A stretch of DNA of 21,088 bases from Bacteroidales bacterium (GCA_029934875.1 JAOZLK010000009.1:1-21088); one strand, 5' to 3'. Counted from the stretch's first letter, positions 7,714 through 16,964 are shown. The notes: generated by a model not told the origin, from the sequence alone. Translations and numbers: made by a program.

Positions 7714-7737
7714 CTGCCGGGCTTAAATGCCCGGCAG
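7714..7737 (-). terminator. Intrinsic terminator of the susCD/PKD lipoprotein group
   Basis: A perfect 9-bp GC-rich stem (CTGCCGGGC / GCCCGGCAG) with a 6-nt ATTTAA loop on the transcribed strand lies 39 nt past the lipoprotein stop at 7776. It is followed by TATTTAAATT, a moderate T-rich tract. This is the clearest terminator in the window and marks the end of the transcription unit. Confidence 0.75.
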
Positions 7738-7775
7738 CATCCAAATAAACTATAGGCTTTCGTAAAGCGAGTTGC

Positions 7776-8831
7776 TTATTTAGGAACGAAAGTCAGGTGA
7801 AGCATGAATGTGGGATACATAAATATGGGTTGTGCTGCCTCTGCTTGATCGTACACTGGATTTCCTTCCGCATCGAGGAAGGGAACTCCACAAATCCCGA
7901 TAGCAATATTCATTGACTCGGCCGTAACATCCTTGATAATATAGAAGGAGTTATCCAAGGGCTCAGCGATTCCCAGTTCAGGAATAGCAGGATATGTCAA
8001 ATCAGTAAATCCAACATAAGCTCCGCTTGACAAAGTGAAACTACCTACATTGCCATCTTCTCCAAAGGTAAATACAACATCTTCCAGGGTGGCAGAGGTG
8101 AACTCGTTAAATGTTCTAACTGTTAAATCGTCATAATTAAGAGCCCAGGTACCATCAGCGATATTTGCATATTGAACCGCACACAGTGGCAGGAGACTGG
8201 GGTCGGTAGAAGGTGTGGTGATACTTTGGGTTGTACTACCATAAACGAGACCTGCAAGTGCCTGTGCGTTTTTAACGTCAATGGTAAAGGTACCATCTTT
8301 ATAAAAAGTGAACTCATCTTCATATTCATCTCCAAGTCCAAACATGCTCAACATTCCGGAAGGAACCAGTGACATTTCAGGAATAAGGGGAAGATCATTT
8401 GCAACAGGTCCGCCACCTAATTGCCCGGCAAAATCAACCTCTGTCTGTGTAAGTACCCAGGTTTTACTCCCATCGCCGATTCCGGCAATCAAATCTTCAA
8501 TAGAAGCAACAATGGTCATAACTTCTGAATGAGTGGCAGTACCGCCATCACCAGTGGCTTCAACAGTGATTGTATACTCACCTGCTGCATCATAAGTGTA
8601 TGAATGAGAAGCGGCTTCGATGGAAACATTACCATCGCCATAATTCCATTCAAAGGAGCTTGCGTCTGTTGATTCCAGTGTGATATCCACCTGGAAATTA
8701 TTCTCGGCATTAATATCTGCCAAAAAGCGAACAGTTGGCACCGGGGCCGGATCTTCTTCACTACATGAGCTGAATCCTATCGCAAATACAGCTGCAATGA
8801 TAATGATACTAAATACTTTGTGATTTTTCAT
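7776..8831 (-). CDS. PKD-domain surface lipoprotein of the susCD locus
   Basis: A 351-residue protein read from ATG at 8831. An in-frame ATG at 8867 would add 12 residues before a typical lipoprotein signal and is less likely. The signal is MKNHKVFSIIIIAAVFAIGFSSC with Cys23 as the lipidation site, followed by SEEDP. Acidic residues after the Cys are typical of surface-exported Bacteroidota lipoproteins. A PKD domain spans about 33-109, with WNYGDG (62-67) and HSYTYDAAGEYTITV. The remaining 240 residues begin GDGSKTWVLTQ and contain EFTFYKDGTFTIDV, a beta-rich pattern common in lipoproteins next to susD but without a named function that I recognise. It follows susD by 39 nt. By analogy with SusE/SusF and other surface glycan-binding proteins it probably helps capture the ligand at the cell surface (inference). 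Confidence 0.75.
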   Translation of the reverse strand: MKNHKVFSIIIIAAVFAIGFSSCSEEDPAPVPTVRFLADINAENNFQVDITLESTDASSFEWNYGDGNVSIEAASHSYTYDAAGEYTITVEATGDGGTATHSEVMTIVASIEDLIAGIGDGSKTWVLTQTEVDFAGQLGGGPVANDLPLIPEMSLVPSGMLSMFGLGDEYEDEFTFYKDGTFTIDVKNAQALAGLVYGSTTQSITTPSTDPSLLPLCAVQYANIADGTWALNYDDLTVRTFNEFTSATLEDVVFTFGEDGNVGSFTLSSGAYVGFTDLTYPAIPELGIAEPLDNSFYIIKDVTAESMNIAIGICGVPFLDAEGNPVYDQAEAAQPIFMYPTFMLHLTFVPK

Positions 8832-8870
8832 ACTTGATAATTTAAAAATTAATCTTCGAGTTAACATATA

Positions 8871-10403
8871 TTATTCTTTTGCATCCCACCAAACACGACT
8901 GTAAATATGGTCACCTTCAGCCATTCTATCAATGGCTGTCTGCATATTTTCTCCATTTACACTACGTTCCGTGGTTAAGGGATAAACTATTCGTCTTGGC
9001 ATATAGCCATCTGTGACTCCTGCTGATAAACCATCGGCAGTACGTTGGGGAATAAAAGGATATCCGGTTCGCCTCATATTAAACCAGGCTTCACAATAAT
9101 TAGGGACAAAAGCCAACCACATCTGGTATCCTATTTGTTCAAATTTTTCTTCATCACTGCCTGTCAGCATCCCCACATCTGAAGCAGTCAGGAAATCATC
9201 TACTTCGGATTGCGTAATTCCCCACTGCCTCATAGCCTGACTAATACCCATCTGATAAAGTTCATTGGGATCTCCGGATCCCAGGTCAAACAATGCAGCT
9301 TCGGCCCTTAAAAACCAGACTTCGGAAGCGGTCATATAATACAAATATTGATCTTTTGCCAGGACCTTGAGACTGAGAATACTCGCATCCTGCCTTGGGA
9401 AGGTACTGTATTCAACTTCATTTAATCCATTTGGCATTCCCACATAATCACCATAGGCATTTGTATCAACCATTACTTCCAGCCTGGGATCGGATGTACT
9501 GCTCAGGAAATCAACATACATCTCACTCACATTAAAATTGTAGATTTTTGAGATATACCTTTCTTCATAGTACCTGTACCAGGGATTCCGCAGTTGACCG
9601 TGGTCACTATCCCAGTGCTGAAGGCTGGCATTTTGAACATTTAAGTCTATTAAATCCATTGCCAGGCACTCCGCAATAATTGGATTATACTTTCCTGGAT
9701 CGGCATAGCGCGCACGCATGGCCAATCTCAAACGCAGAGAGTTTGTAAACCTGAGCCACCCTTCCCTGTTATTATCATACATGGGATCGGCTCCGGGAAA
9801 AGCCATAGAAAAATCAGCTGTCTCCAGGATATCAAGACTGGCTCCCAATTTTTCAATCATATCGGAATAAATATCCTCCTGCCTGTCATATTCCGGAAGA
9901 AATTCTCCCTCCTTGCCCAATCCACCCTGAAAGTATGGAACATCTCCATAGAGGTCAGTAAGCTTGGAATAATTCATCACGGTAACCACATCGCCCAATG
10001 CATGGCGAATTTCGTTTTCCTGTTTCCCATCCACATCTGTTAAAACCTCGATATCCTTGCAGTACTTTATTGAACTTGCATATATGGAGTTAAAAAGACT
10101 CTGGGGAAGATCCCCCACGTAGTTTTCTTCATATTTGTCAATTTCCCTTCTGAAATCATATGATACAGCAAGGTGGGCATGTTGAGCTGCAAAATCAACC
10201 TGCAACAGATCTAATCCCTGCCGGAATGTACCCCGAATTGCCGTGGTGAACAGGTAATCGGCCGGTACCTCGGTGATTGCATTTGGATTCATGTTCATTT
10301 CATCCAGCCTTTCCTGGCATGCAGAGCTGATAAGCAAAATCGCAATTAGCCCCAATATGCTCCGTCTGGAGAAGTATTTGATCATATATCTGAGCTTTTT
10401 CAT
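8871..10403 (-). CDS. susD: SusD-like outer-membrane nutrient-binding lipoprotein (SusD_2 type)
   Basis: A 510-residue helical lipoprotein that caps a SusC transporter and binds its ligand outside the cell. The signal peptide ends ILLISSAC, with Cys29 as the lipidation site. After it come LDEMNMNPNAITEVPADYLFTTAI, the N-terminal hallmark of the SusD_2 branch (PF12771), and YSKLTDLYGDVPYFQ, NNREGWLRFTNSLRLRLAMRARY, SEVWFLRAEAA and AWFNMRRTGYP, all standard SusD/RagB landmarks in the expected order. The start at 10403 overlaps the susC stop by one base (TAATG), so translation is coupled. A second in-frame ATG six codons later is possible. The SusD_2 branch serves diverse ligands, including glycans and possibly peptides, so the sequence alone does not fix the substrate. 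Confidence 0.93.
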   Translation of the reverse strand: MKKLRYMIKYFSRRSILGLIAILLISSACQERLDEMNMNPNAITEVPADYLFTTAIRGTFRQGLDLLQVDFAAQHAHLAVSYDFRREIDKYEENYVGDLPQSLFNSIYASSIKYCKDIEVLTDVDGKQENEIRHALGDVVTVMNYSKLTDLYGDVPYFQGGLGKEGEFLPEYDRQEDIYSDMIEKLGASLDILETADFSMAFPGADPMYDNNREGWLRFTNSLRLRLAMRARYADPGKYNPIIAECLAMDLIDLNVQNASLQHWDSDHGQLRNPWYRYYEERYISKIYNFNVSEMYVDFLSSTSDPRLEVMVDTNAYGDYVGMPNGLNEVEYSTFPRQDASILSLKVLAKDQYLYYMTASEVWFLRAEAALFDLGSGDPNELYQMGISQAMRQWGITQSEVDDFLTASDVGMLTGSDEEKFEQIGYQMWLAFVPNYCEAWFNMRRTGYPFIPQRTADGLSAGVTDGYMPRRIVYPLTTERSVNGENMQTAIDRMAEGDHIYSRVWWDAKE

Positions 10404-13400
10404 TAGAAATCAAATTTCAGGTTAAAACCGTAAGTACGGGTTCCAGGCATGGAATTCATTTCGATGGACGGCCCAAAATTCTGATTATTTACGCCAGCTT
10501 CCGGATCAATGCCAGGGTTGGCATTATAAAAAAAGAATAAGTTTCTGCCCACCAGGGAAATACTCACCCCACTGAAAAAGGTTTTGTCCATCCACCTGGC
10601 AGGTAGTTGATAAGCCAGGACCAGTTCCCTGAGACGAACATTTGTTGCATCCATGACATAATCTCGCATAATTTGCCGGAAAAAAACAACTTCGGCTGCC
10701 CTCAATAAAGGATCAGCAGGAGTTTCATTCACAATTCCTGTTTCAGCATTTACGCCCTCCTGGATGTAGCCATCCGGAAATACGCCTGGAATTTCGTCAG
10801 AATTAGTCGGGCCCTCGTGTGTCGCATACCATTCTTTTCTTCCACGCAGGGAATTGGCCCCGGTTCCATATAAATCCCCATATACTGCACTCTGGGAATA
10901 ATAATCTCCTCCAATTTGTGCATCAATAAGGAAACTCAGATGTATATTTCCATACCTGAAATTATTGGATAATCCCATCAGAAAATCAGGATTTAAATCC
11001 CCCAGCGGCACCCTTTCTTCACTGGCAATAGGTAATCCGCCATTGTCTACAAGGATATTACCACTCTCGTCATAGACATAATCAAAACCATAAATCTGTC
11101 CATAAGGTTCCCCCGGGCGGGCTTCCACAAATATAAACGACATGGGGACTGAACCCAGAGTAAGCCTGTCCTTGCCTTCGTATAATTCAATTACCTCGGA
11201 AGTGTTTTTTGAAAGCACATAGGTGATATCCCAGGCAAATTTATCCCTCTCAATCGCAGCGGCATTAAGTTGAAATTCATAACCCCGGTTGTTCACCGCT
11301 CCTGCATTATACTTTCGTGAACTGAAGCCTGTAGATGGCGCCAATTCAACGCCCATCAACTGATTCTCAGTCCTTGCGTTATAATAGGTAAAATCGATAT
11401 CTAATCTATTATTTACAAAAGCTAAATTTGTTCCTACCTCCCAGGAATAGGTCATTTCGGGTTTTAAATCATAAAAAGCCAGGGCGCCTCCCATAAAAGC
11501 CTGATTATAAGGCAAAGGAGCAGTTCCCAGGTAGTAATAATTATTGGTTTGATATGGATAGGTATCATTTCCCACCATCGCATATGATGCACGTAATTTC
11601 CCCCCGCTTAAGATGTCCCGATTAATATTCAGCAGATTCGTGAACAAAAAGCTGATATTTTCTGAGTGATAGAGGTAGGAATTGGCGCCTCCTTCCACGG
11701 GGATGGTCGAAGAGACATCGTTTCGAAGTGTGAAATCAAAGTGAAGATAATTTTTAAAGGAAAAATTGGAAAGTAAATAGGTGGACCATACTTCTTTTTC
11801 GCTGAAACCTTCCCCGGTATTATATATCTCAAGGTTTTGCATTTTATAAAAATCAGGCAGTTTCCATCCCTCTCCGGCCTGCCAAATGCTCTTGCCCTGA
11901 GTATAGCGATAATTGCCGCCCAGATTGAAGTCCATCTTCAGATTGTCCGAAACAATGGCTTTATAACTTAACAAAACATCAGAATTCCATTCAACACCCC
12001 GGTTCCAATTATGCTTGTAATTGCCCCGGAAATTGGCAATACGATTATGCCCCCTTGCACCATATCCGTTGGACATCCTGTATGTCAAGTCAACACCGGA
12101 GCGAGCGAGCAGGGTGAGATTTTTCGCCAGATTAAATTTTAGAGATACCAGGGCCTGCAAACGATCCCTGTCATCCCAGTTTCTTTTGTTCTCCTGGGCC
12201 CAGTATGGATTACCTGATGTGAAATCCCACCACCATATCTGGTTACCATCTGCATCAATGGTGTTGTCCCTGAGAATATCTGTGGAAATATTCCTGGGCA
12301 TATTCAGAAAAGCAAAGGAAGGGCTGGCATTATCTTCAGCTATATAAGGACGGTCCTGGGACTTGCTGTGAATATAGGTAACTTTGCTGTCCAGCTCAAT
12401 GATCTTACCCAGTTTTGAAGATCCCCGAACATTAAGGGTCTGTTTTGAAAGTGTATTATTTGGAACGATTCCCTCGCTGTTCTGCTGAGTAAAAGAAACC
12501 CTGACCGAAGATTTCTCATTGCCTCCATCTAAGGCAAGGGTATTGACAAAAGTAAATCCATTTTGATAATATTCTTTAAATGGGTGACCGGTGGGTACAA
12601 AAGGCGCCTCCTCACCCAGGTGGTTGGTCACCATACGCCCATCCATTTCGGGTCCCCAGCTCCATGAATAAGGAACACTGCCCTTCGAATTAAGGATATC
12701 ATCGGGATAATTTCCAAATGCTCCCTGCCCATATTCATTCTGCAAATCCTGATATACATAGGGCTTCTCGACGGTATAGCTCGAAACCAATGATACACCC
12801 AGTCCTTTACCAGTTTTTCCTGACTTTGTAGTGATCAGGATCACTCCATTCCCTCCCCTTGAACCATAGGCTGCCGATGCACCGGCACCCTTAAGCACCG
12901 AAATGGATTCAATATCTTCAGGGTTAATATCCGAGAGTGCATCACCCATATCTACTCCTTCTTCATAGCCTCCAGCGTTATAGTTTGATCCATATGAACC
13001 ACCGCTTATGGGAACACCATCCACAACGATCAATGGACGGTTACCGCCTGATAAGGAGGCAACACCACGTAAGACAACTCTTGTAGAACCATCCACGCCG
13101 GAGGGCATTTTGTTGATCTGAAGTCCGGCGACCTTTCCGGCCAGGGAGTTCATCACGTTGTTCTCTTTGGCCTGGGAAACTTCAGAAGCGTCTATCTGGG
13201 TAATGGAATATCCTAGTGAAGCTTTGTTTTTCTGGAGGTTCATAGCTGTAACAACCACCTCGTCAAGGGCTTCCATACTCTCTTCCAAAAGCACATTCAC
13301 CACCGTACGCCCAGCTATCTGCTCCTCAAGATCTGTGTAGCCAATAAAAGAGAATACCAAGGTCCCCCCATCAGCAGGCACACTTATTTCAAACTCACCA

Positions 13401-13615
13401 TCTACATTGGTAATGCTACCTGTAGTAGTGCCCTTAAGTACCACATTAACCCCTATCATAGAAGTTCCATCCACTTTCGAGCTTACATTGCCGGATATCA
13501 TCCTTCCCTGAGAATATACATCCATCAGTGAAGCAAATAAGATAATAAAAATGAAGGCTGAGACAACTTTTATCCGCGCAAACCGGCTGGTAGCAATCAC
13601 CGTGCCTTGAGTCAT
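10403..13615 (-). CDS. susC: SusC-like TonB-dependent outer-membrane transporter
   Basis: A 1070-residue TonB-dependent transporter. Domains in order: a signal peptide with an unusually long N-region (about 1-36, cleavage near VYSQ); a carboxypeptidase-regulatory-like beta-sandwich (about 38-112; GVNVVLKGTTTGSITNVDGEF, FSFIGY); a TonB-box-like EALDEVVVTA (115-124); a plug (about 130-266) with the SusC signature LKGAGASAAYGSRGGNG at 241-257; and a beta barrel to the C-terminal Phe in TYGFNLKFDF. It takes up a ligand delivered by the SusD-like partner, powered by TonB-ExbBD. There is no extra N-terminal sigma/anti-sigma signalling domain and no adjacent regulator gene. It is preceded by 152 nt with a TATATTTG promoter element. 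The ATG at 13615 has no visible Shine-Dalgarno sequence. Confidence 0.95.
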   Translation of the reverse strand: MTQGTVIATSRFARIKVVSAFIFIILFASLMDVYSQGRMISGNVSSKVDGTSMIGVNVVLKGTTTGSITNVDGEFEISVPADGGTLVFSFIGYTDLEEQIAGRTVVNVLLEESMEALDEVVVTAMNLQKNKASLGYSITQIDASEVSQAKENNVMNSLAGKVAGLQINKMPSGVDGSTRVVLRGVASLSGGNRPLIVVDGVPISGGSYGSNYNAGGYEEGVDMGDALSDINPEDIESISVLKGAGASAAYGSRGGNGVILITTKSGKTGKGLGVSLVSSYTVEKPYVYQDLQNEYGQGAFGNYPDDILNSKGSVPYSWSWGPEMDGRMVTNHLGEEAPFVPTGHPFKEYYQNGFTFVNTLALDGGNEKSSVRVSFTQQNSEGIVPNNTLSKQTLNVRGSSKLGKIIELDSKVTYIHSKSQDRPYIAEDNASPSFAFLNMPRNISTDILRDNTIDADGNQIWWWDFTSGNPYWAQENKRNWDDRDRLQALVSLKFNLAKNLTLLARSGVDLTYRMSNGYGARGHNRIANFRGNYKHNWNRGVEWNSDVLLSYKAIVSDNLKMDFNLGGNYRYTQGKSIWQAGEGWKLPDFYKMQNLEIYNTGEGFSEKEVWSTYLLSNFSFKNYLHFDFTLRNDVSSTIPVEGGANSYLYHSENISFLFTNLLNINRDILSGGKLRASYAMVGNDTYPYQTNNYYYLGTAPLPYNQAFMGGALAFYDLKPEMTYSWEVGTNLAFVNNRLDIDFTYYNARTENQLMGVELAPSTGFSSRKYNAGAVNNRGYEFQLNAAAIERDKFAWDITYVLSKNTSEVIELYEGKDRLTLGSVPMSFIFVEARPGEPYGQIYGFDYVYDESGNILVDNGGLPIASEERVPLGDLNPDFLMGLSNNFRYGNIHLSFLIDAQIGGDYYSQSAVYGDLYGTGANSLRGRKEWYATHEGPTNSDEIPGVFPDGYIQEGVNAETGIVNETPADPLLRAAEVVFFRQIMRDYVMDATNVRLRELVLAYQLPARWMDKTFFSGVSISLVGRNLFFFYNANPGIDPEAGVNNQNFGPSIEMNSMPGTRTYGFNLKFDF

Positions 13616-13697
13616 AAGGAGATAGTTAGTTAGTACTGCAATATATTAAAATATGTCACTTGATGCTTCATATTACTAAACAGCAATAATACCTTTG

Positions 13698-13705
13698 CAA
13701 ATATA
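13698..13705 (-). promoter_or_regulatory. Candidate -7 promoter element (TATATTTG) for susC
   Basis: On the minus strand this is TATATTTG, a full match to TAnnTTTG, 82 nt upstream of the susC start. The nearest upstream TTTG (13732-13735) is 26 nt away, longer than the usual 19-21 nt spacer, so the -33 element is uncertain. Confidence 0.45.
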
Positions 13706-13767
13706 GATGCTTTAGTGGGGCGCAGAATTGACAAAGATCAAAAAAATTGCATCTTACTCCCAGACCT

Positions 13768-14985
13768 CTAATAAAAACAATGCCCGAATCCGCGGTAAGT
13801 TTCCACATCTTTTTCAATTTTGTTATCCCTGATTAGTGAGTAATGTGTAAATCGCTCCGCGATCTCCCCAGCCTTGGCCGGCCGGAAAAAAACCGGATCC
13901 CCGATTTCCAACTTGAGGTTCCGGGGTAGCTTTATAGGTGTCTGCACCTCTCCAAAGCCTTCATTTTTCACTATGCTTAATTCCTCCGGCAAAAAAGGCA
14001 CAGGAGCTTTGTCCGGCCCGCTTTCTCCACTTGCTATAAAGCCTCCGCTTTTACAGGTAAGCAAAGCTTTCCCGGGTATTCGATCCACCTGCAGGGCAAA
14101 AGACAGGGCGGGCTTGTTTTCATTTCCCGGATAATAATCAAATAAATGAGATTGCAAAAAGCCTGATCCCACGGTAACTTCACTGATCCAGGGTTCAGCA
14201 CTTGTGGTTGAAAGGCTGCCCGAACCCCCACCATTAAAAAAGTCAGGTTTCAGCCCTTTTTTCTCAATAAGCTCTGCCATAAGCGCCCTTTTTCGTGAGA
14301 CATCCTTTACTGAAAGTTTCTTGATAACTTTTTTCACCGGATTCAGCAGGGGGCTGAATGGATTTTGCTCCCCCATTCCGGCAATCTGTGCCTCATAACC
14401 CATGATGCCGGATACTTTCAGATCTTCCGCTGAAAGCAGGTAATCCAATAAGGCTTCGAATGCGGATAGTGAAAGGACAGAAGAGCGATATACACCCAGG
14501 TGCAATCCCAATGGTCGAAAGGACATGTCGGCGTCGATGCAGATTTTTGCCTGTTCAGCTCCCCTCTCCTGCTTACTGCTCCAGCAGGAAAGGACCAGGT
14601 CCACCTGCTCCCTGCTGTCCACCATCAGGCTTACATCTGCTTTTTCCTGGCGCAAGCGGTAGTATATATCCAGATCGGTAGCGGAAGAAGTTGGATAAGC
14701 CACAAGGAGATCATCGAAGCCGAGGCTGTACAGATAGGCTGCTTCTTTTACCGAGTAGCACATGATCCCCTTAAAATGACTGCCTCCATTTTCAAGTATG
14801 TAAGTGAGCAGGTAGGGTACACGAATGCTCTTCGATGCAATCCGAATATTTTTTCCGTATTTTTCTGCTACCTTTCTGACCTGGAGGATATTATGATCCA
14901 GACAATTCATATTTACCAGCACGGCAGGCAAATCCCTGCCAGCCAGCATTTTCCTCATTGCTTCGTAATTCCAGTCGCAATTCAT
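13768..14985 (-). CDS. D-threonine aldolase/alanine racemase-fold PLP protein
   Basis: Read from ATG at 14985 this is 405 residues. That start leaves 16 nt after the aldehyde dehydrogenase stop and has an AGAGGA Shine-Dalgarno-like sequence about 12 nt upstream; an in-frame ATG at 15045 would overlap the previous gene by 44 nt and adds an unconserved tail. Family features: LPAVLVNMNCLDHNI, the PLP lysine in IRIASKSIRVPYLL (Lys52), FKGIMCYSVKEAAYL, a glycine-rich phosphate site FFNGGGSGSLSTTS, VTVGSGF and the C-terminal domain ending YRGFGHCFY. This fold-type III group includes D-threonine aldolase, D-serine dehydratase and amino acid deaminase/aldolase proteins, acting on D- or beta-hydroxy amino acids. 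A metal-binding His/Cys pair is typical of the C-terminal end and may be the HC here. It is the last gene of the oxidoreductase group, so its substrate may be an aldehyde or amino alcohol handled by the others (inference). Confidence 0.78.
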   Translation of the reverse strand: MNCDWNYEAMRKMLAGRDLPAVLVNMNCLDHNILQVRKVAEKYGKNIRIASKSIRVPYLLTYILENGGSHFKGIMCYSVKEAAYLYSLGFDDLLVAYPTSSATDLDIYYRLRQEKADVSLMVDSREQVDLVLSCWSSKQERGAEQAKICIDADMSFRPLGLHLGVYRSSVLSLSAFEALLDYLLSAEDLKVSGIMGYEAQIAGMGEQNPFSPLLNPVKKVIKKLSVKDVSRKRALMAELIEKKGLKPDFFNGGGSGSLSTTSAEPWISEVTVGSGFLQSHLFDYYPGNENKPALSFALQVDRIPGKALLTCKSGGFIASGESGPDKAPVPFLPEELSIVKNEGFGEVQTPIKLPRNLKLEIGDPVFFRPAKAGEIAERFTHYSLIRDNKIEKDVETYRGFGHCFY

Positions 14986-15001
14986 AGGCAATATTTTCCT
15001 C

Positions 15002-16504
15002 TTATTTCCTGCCTGCTTTTCCCACTTTATTTGAATATGCTTCAAGTTTCAGACCCGGCAGGATAAACTTCAGAGTGGAAAATGGCCCCTTTCCAAAAAG
15101 TTTGAGAGTCATGTCTGTGAACAGTTTATACTTCTCTTTTGTGTATGGGAACCAGTTGGCCTCATACTTTGAGCTATCCTTATCGAGCAGAATGGATTTC
15201 AGATTGCTGAAACTGTGAAGTCCTGCCTCACCCTTGTACCTGCCAAAGCCACTGTTTTTCACACCGCCAAAAGGGAGTGCAGCATTTCCCTCCGTAAGCA
15301 TCACATTGTTAATTGAAACATTTCCGGTTTTTATCTGCCTGGCGACCCTGTCGGCCCGCTTCATATCCTTTGACCATACACTGGCCGAAAGTCCATATTC
15401 AGAATCATTTGCCAGCCTGACCGCTTCCTCTTCCGTTTCGAAAGGAATCACCGGAAGCAATGGACCAAAAGTCTCTTCATTCAGAACCAGTCGCTCATGT
15501 GAAATACCATCAATTACCTGGGGTGGAATCATCTTCGATTTACCATCCCACTTGTTTTCAAGGTGAAGCTTTGCTCCGTTTTGCTCAGCATCTTCCAGCT
15601 GTTTCCTAATAATATCAAGCTGAAAATCGGTGGTCATGCTTCCCACATCGGCATCCCCATCCTCATCCGTCTCCTGTTTGATCTGTGATGCCAGCCGAAC
15701 CAGTTCGCTCCGGAAGTCCTCATAAATAGACTTTTGCACATAGATTCTTTCCACCGATGTGCAGGACTGGCCCAGGTTGGTCAATCCACCCCAGAGGGCT
15801 CCCGCTGCAGCACGTTTAACATTTGCATCCTCAAAAACTATCATTGGGTCCTTACCACCCAGTTCAAGTTCCACAGGAATCAGCAAATCGGCTGCCTGTC
15901 TCATAATCAACTTTCCTGTTTTCTCACTGCCCGTAAAGAAAATCTTGTCGGGTTTTTGTGCAATCAGTTCACTGCCGGTTTTTCCATTGCCATAAACCAC
16001 CTGCACCCAATTCTCATCAAAGCCGCAGGCAGACAGGACCTCTTCCACAAGGCCTTCAAGGGGCGTATGCTCGGAAGGCTTATAAATGGCTGTATTTCCT
16101 GTGACAAAAGCTGCAGTGATGGGAACAATAGCCTGGTAAAAAGGATAATTCCACGGTGAAATAATCAGGATGGTACCCAGGGGCTCAAAGTAAATCTTCG
16201 ATTTTTTTCCCATCAAAGCCATGGGGGTGTGTACCGACTTATCTTTTAAGACCTTTACGGCAAACTTCTCCAGATAGGCAAGGTGATCAAGAATCCCGAA
16301 TATTTCCGACATCAGGGCATCCGAACGTGATTTCCCTGTATCATTTTGAATCCTGGTGATCAGTTCCTCCCGGTTCTCCAGGATATATAGTCTCAGTTTT
16401 TGAATGTAGGCTAATCTGTCTTTTACCGTAAGTTTAGTAAGGCTGGATTTGCCATGGTCGGCATTTTTAAACGCCAGGGCCGGATTTACATTGGATTTTG
16501 TCAT
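15002..16504 (-). CDS. NAD(P)-dependent aldehyde dehydrogenase, class-3 (fatty aldehyde)-like
   Basis: A 500-residue aldehyde dehydrogenase that oxidises an aldehyde to the acid. Catalytic residues are in place: Asn119 in ISPWNYPF, Lys142 in IYKPSE, the glycine motif FFTGSEKTG, Glu214 in ELGGK and the nucleophile Cys248 in NLGQSC. The C-terminal half has EETFGPLLPV and LPFGGVKNSGFGRYKGEAGLHSFS. The RYKG-x-GLHSFS ending and the overall spacing are those of class-3 enzymes (ALDH3, fatty and aromatic aldehydes), followed by a 50-residue tail (TDMTLKLFGKGPFSTLKFILPG) that may touch the membrane. It lies 18 nt after the small hydrophobic gene and 16 nt before the PLP gene. Together with the GMC oxidoreductase it would turn an alcohol into a carboxylic acid (inference). 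Confidence 0.92.
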   Translation of the reverse strand: MTKSNVNPALAFKNADHGKSSLTKLTVKDRLAYIQKLRLYILENREELITRIQNDTGKSRSDALMSEIFGILDHLAYLEKFAVKVLKDKSVHTPMALMGKKSKIYFEPLGTILIISPWNYPFYQAIVPITAAFVTGNTAIYKPSEHTPLEGLVEEVLSACGFDENWVQVVYGNGKTGSELIAQKPDKIFFTGSEKTGKLIMRQAADLLIPVELELGGKDPMIVFEDANVKRAAAGALWGGLTNLGQSCTSVERIYVQKSIYEDFRSELVRLASQIKQETDEDGDADVGSMTTDFQLDIIRKQLEDAEQNGAKLHLENKWDGKSKMIPPQVIDGISHERLVLNEETFGPLLPVIPFETEEEAVRLANDSEYGLSASVWSKDMKRADRVARQIKTGNVSINNVMLTEGNAALPFGGVKNSGFGRYKGEAGLHSFSNLKSILLDKDSSKYEANWFPYTKEKYKLFTDMTLKLFGKGPFSTLKFILPGLKLEAYSNKVGKAGRK

Positions 16505-16522
16505 CTTATATCTATCTGTTTT

Positions 16523-16960
16523 TTATTTCCACACAATTTTAGCATCATATCCAATAGCGCCATGGATTACTTTTTCCTCAGTGAAATCGGAATAATACAG
16601 TGTAAAAATAAGTCCTTTTAATGCAACTTGCAGCATTCGGAATACTGATCCTGAAGCTCCATTCCATTTTGCACCTGCTTCAACCATGTGCATAATGAAT
16701 ACGATGAAGAATTTTGGAACAATGGCAAAAATCTTCAGCAATACCAGAATTGCGCCTCGATCATCGGGGTACATATAATCGATCATACCATGGATATGCT
16801 CTTCCGGTTTCACCGAGGGAAAGTCTATCAGTTTTGATTCACCTGGTAAAATTACAGCTGCTAGTTTATACATTCCTTTTAAGTGCATTTCACCAACTTT
16901 TGTTTTTGCCGGTTCCTGTGCACCACTGATTGGTAGTTGTATATATTTTGTCTTTCCCAT
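16523..16960 (-). CDS. Small hydrophobic partner of the GMC oxidoreductase (alcohol oxidase N-domain-like)
   Basis: A 145-residue protein without a signal peptide. It has a hydrophobic stretch at about 70-90 (AILVLLKIFAIVPKFFIVFI), further hydrophobic helices near 105-122, and the ending FTLYYSDFTEEKVIHGAIGYDAK. The last part resembles the end of the helical N-terminal region of long-chain alcohol oxidases and related GMC enzymes, where a helix with YY-D is followed by aIGY just before the FAD domain. In this window the FAD enzyme is a separate gene ending 4 nt upstream. I infer that this is the same domain as an independent subunit, possibly for membrane contact or access of a hydrophobic substrate. 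The similarity is recalled from pattern and is short. It could instead be an unrelated conserved protein. Confidence 0.5.
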   Translation of the reverse strand: MGKTKYIQLPISGAQEPAKTKVGEMHLKGMYKLAAVILPGESKLIDFPSVKPEEHIHGMIDYMYPDDRGAILVLLKIFAIVPKFFIVFIMHMVEAGAKWNGASGSVFRMLQVALKGLIFTLYYSDFTEEKVIHGAIGYDAKIVWK

Positions 16961-16964
16961 TGGT

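Noticed and set aside
13616..13640. AAGGAG sequence next to the susC start
   Set aside because: It is on the plus strand; on the coding strand it reads CTCCTT and cannot serve as a ribosome-binding site for susC.
14986..15045. Longer start of the PLP enzyme at 15045
   Set aside because: It would overlap the aldehyde dehydrogenase gene by 44 nt and adds a basic tail; the ATG at 14985 has an AGAGGA ribosome-binding sequence and a clean 16-nt gap.
14500..15066. 188-codon open frame on the plus strand
   Set aside because: It lies opposite the PLP enzyme and aldehyde dehydrogenase genes, has no signal, domain or motif, and its composition is that of an antisense shadow.
15734..16159. 141-codon open frame on the plus strand
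   Set aside because: Antisense to the catalytic core of the aldehyde dehydrogenase; no independent evidence of coding.
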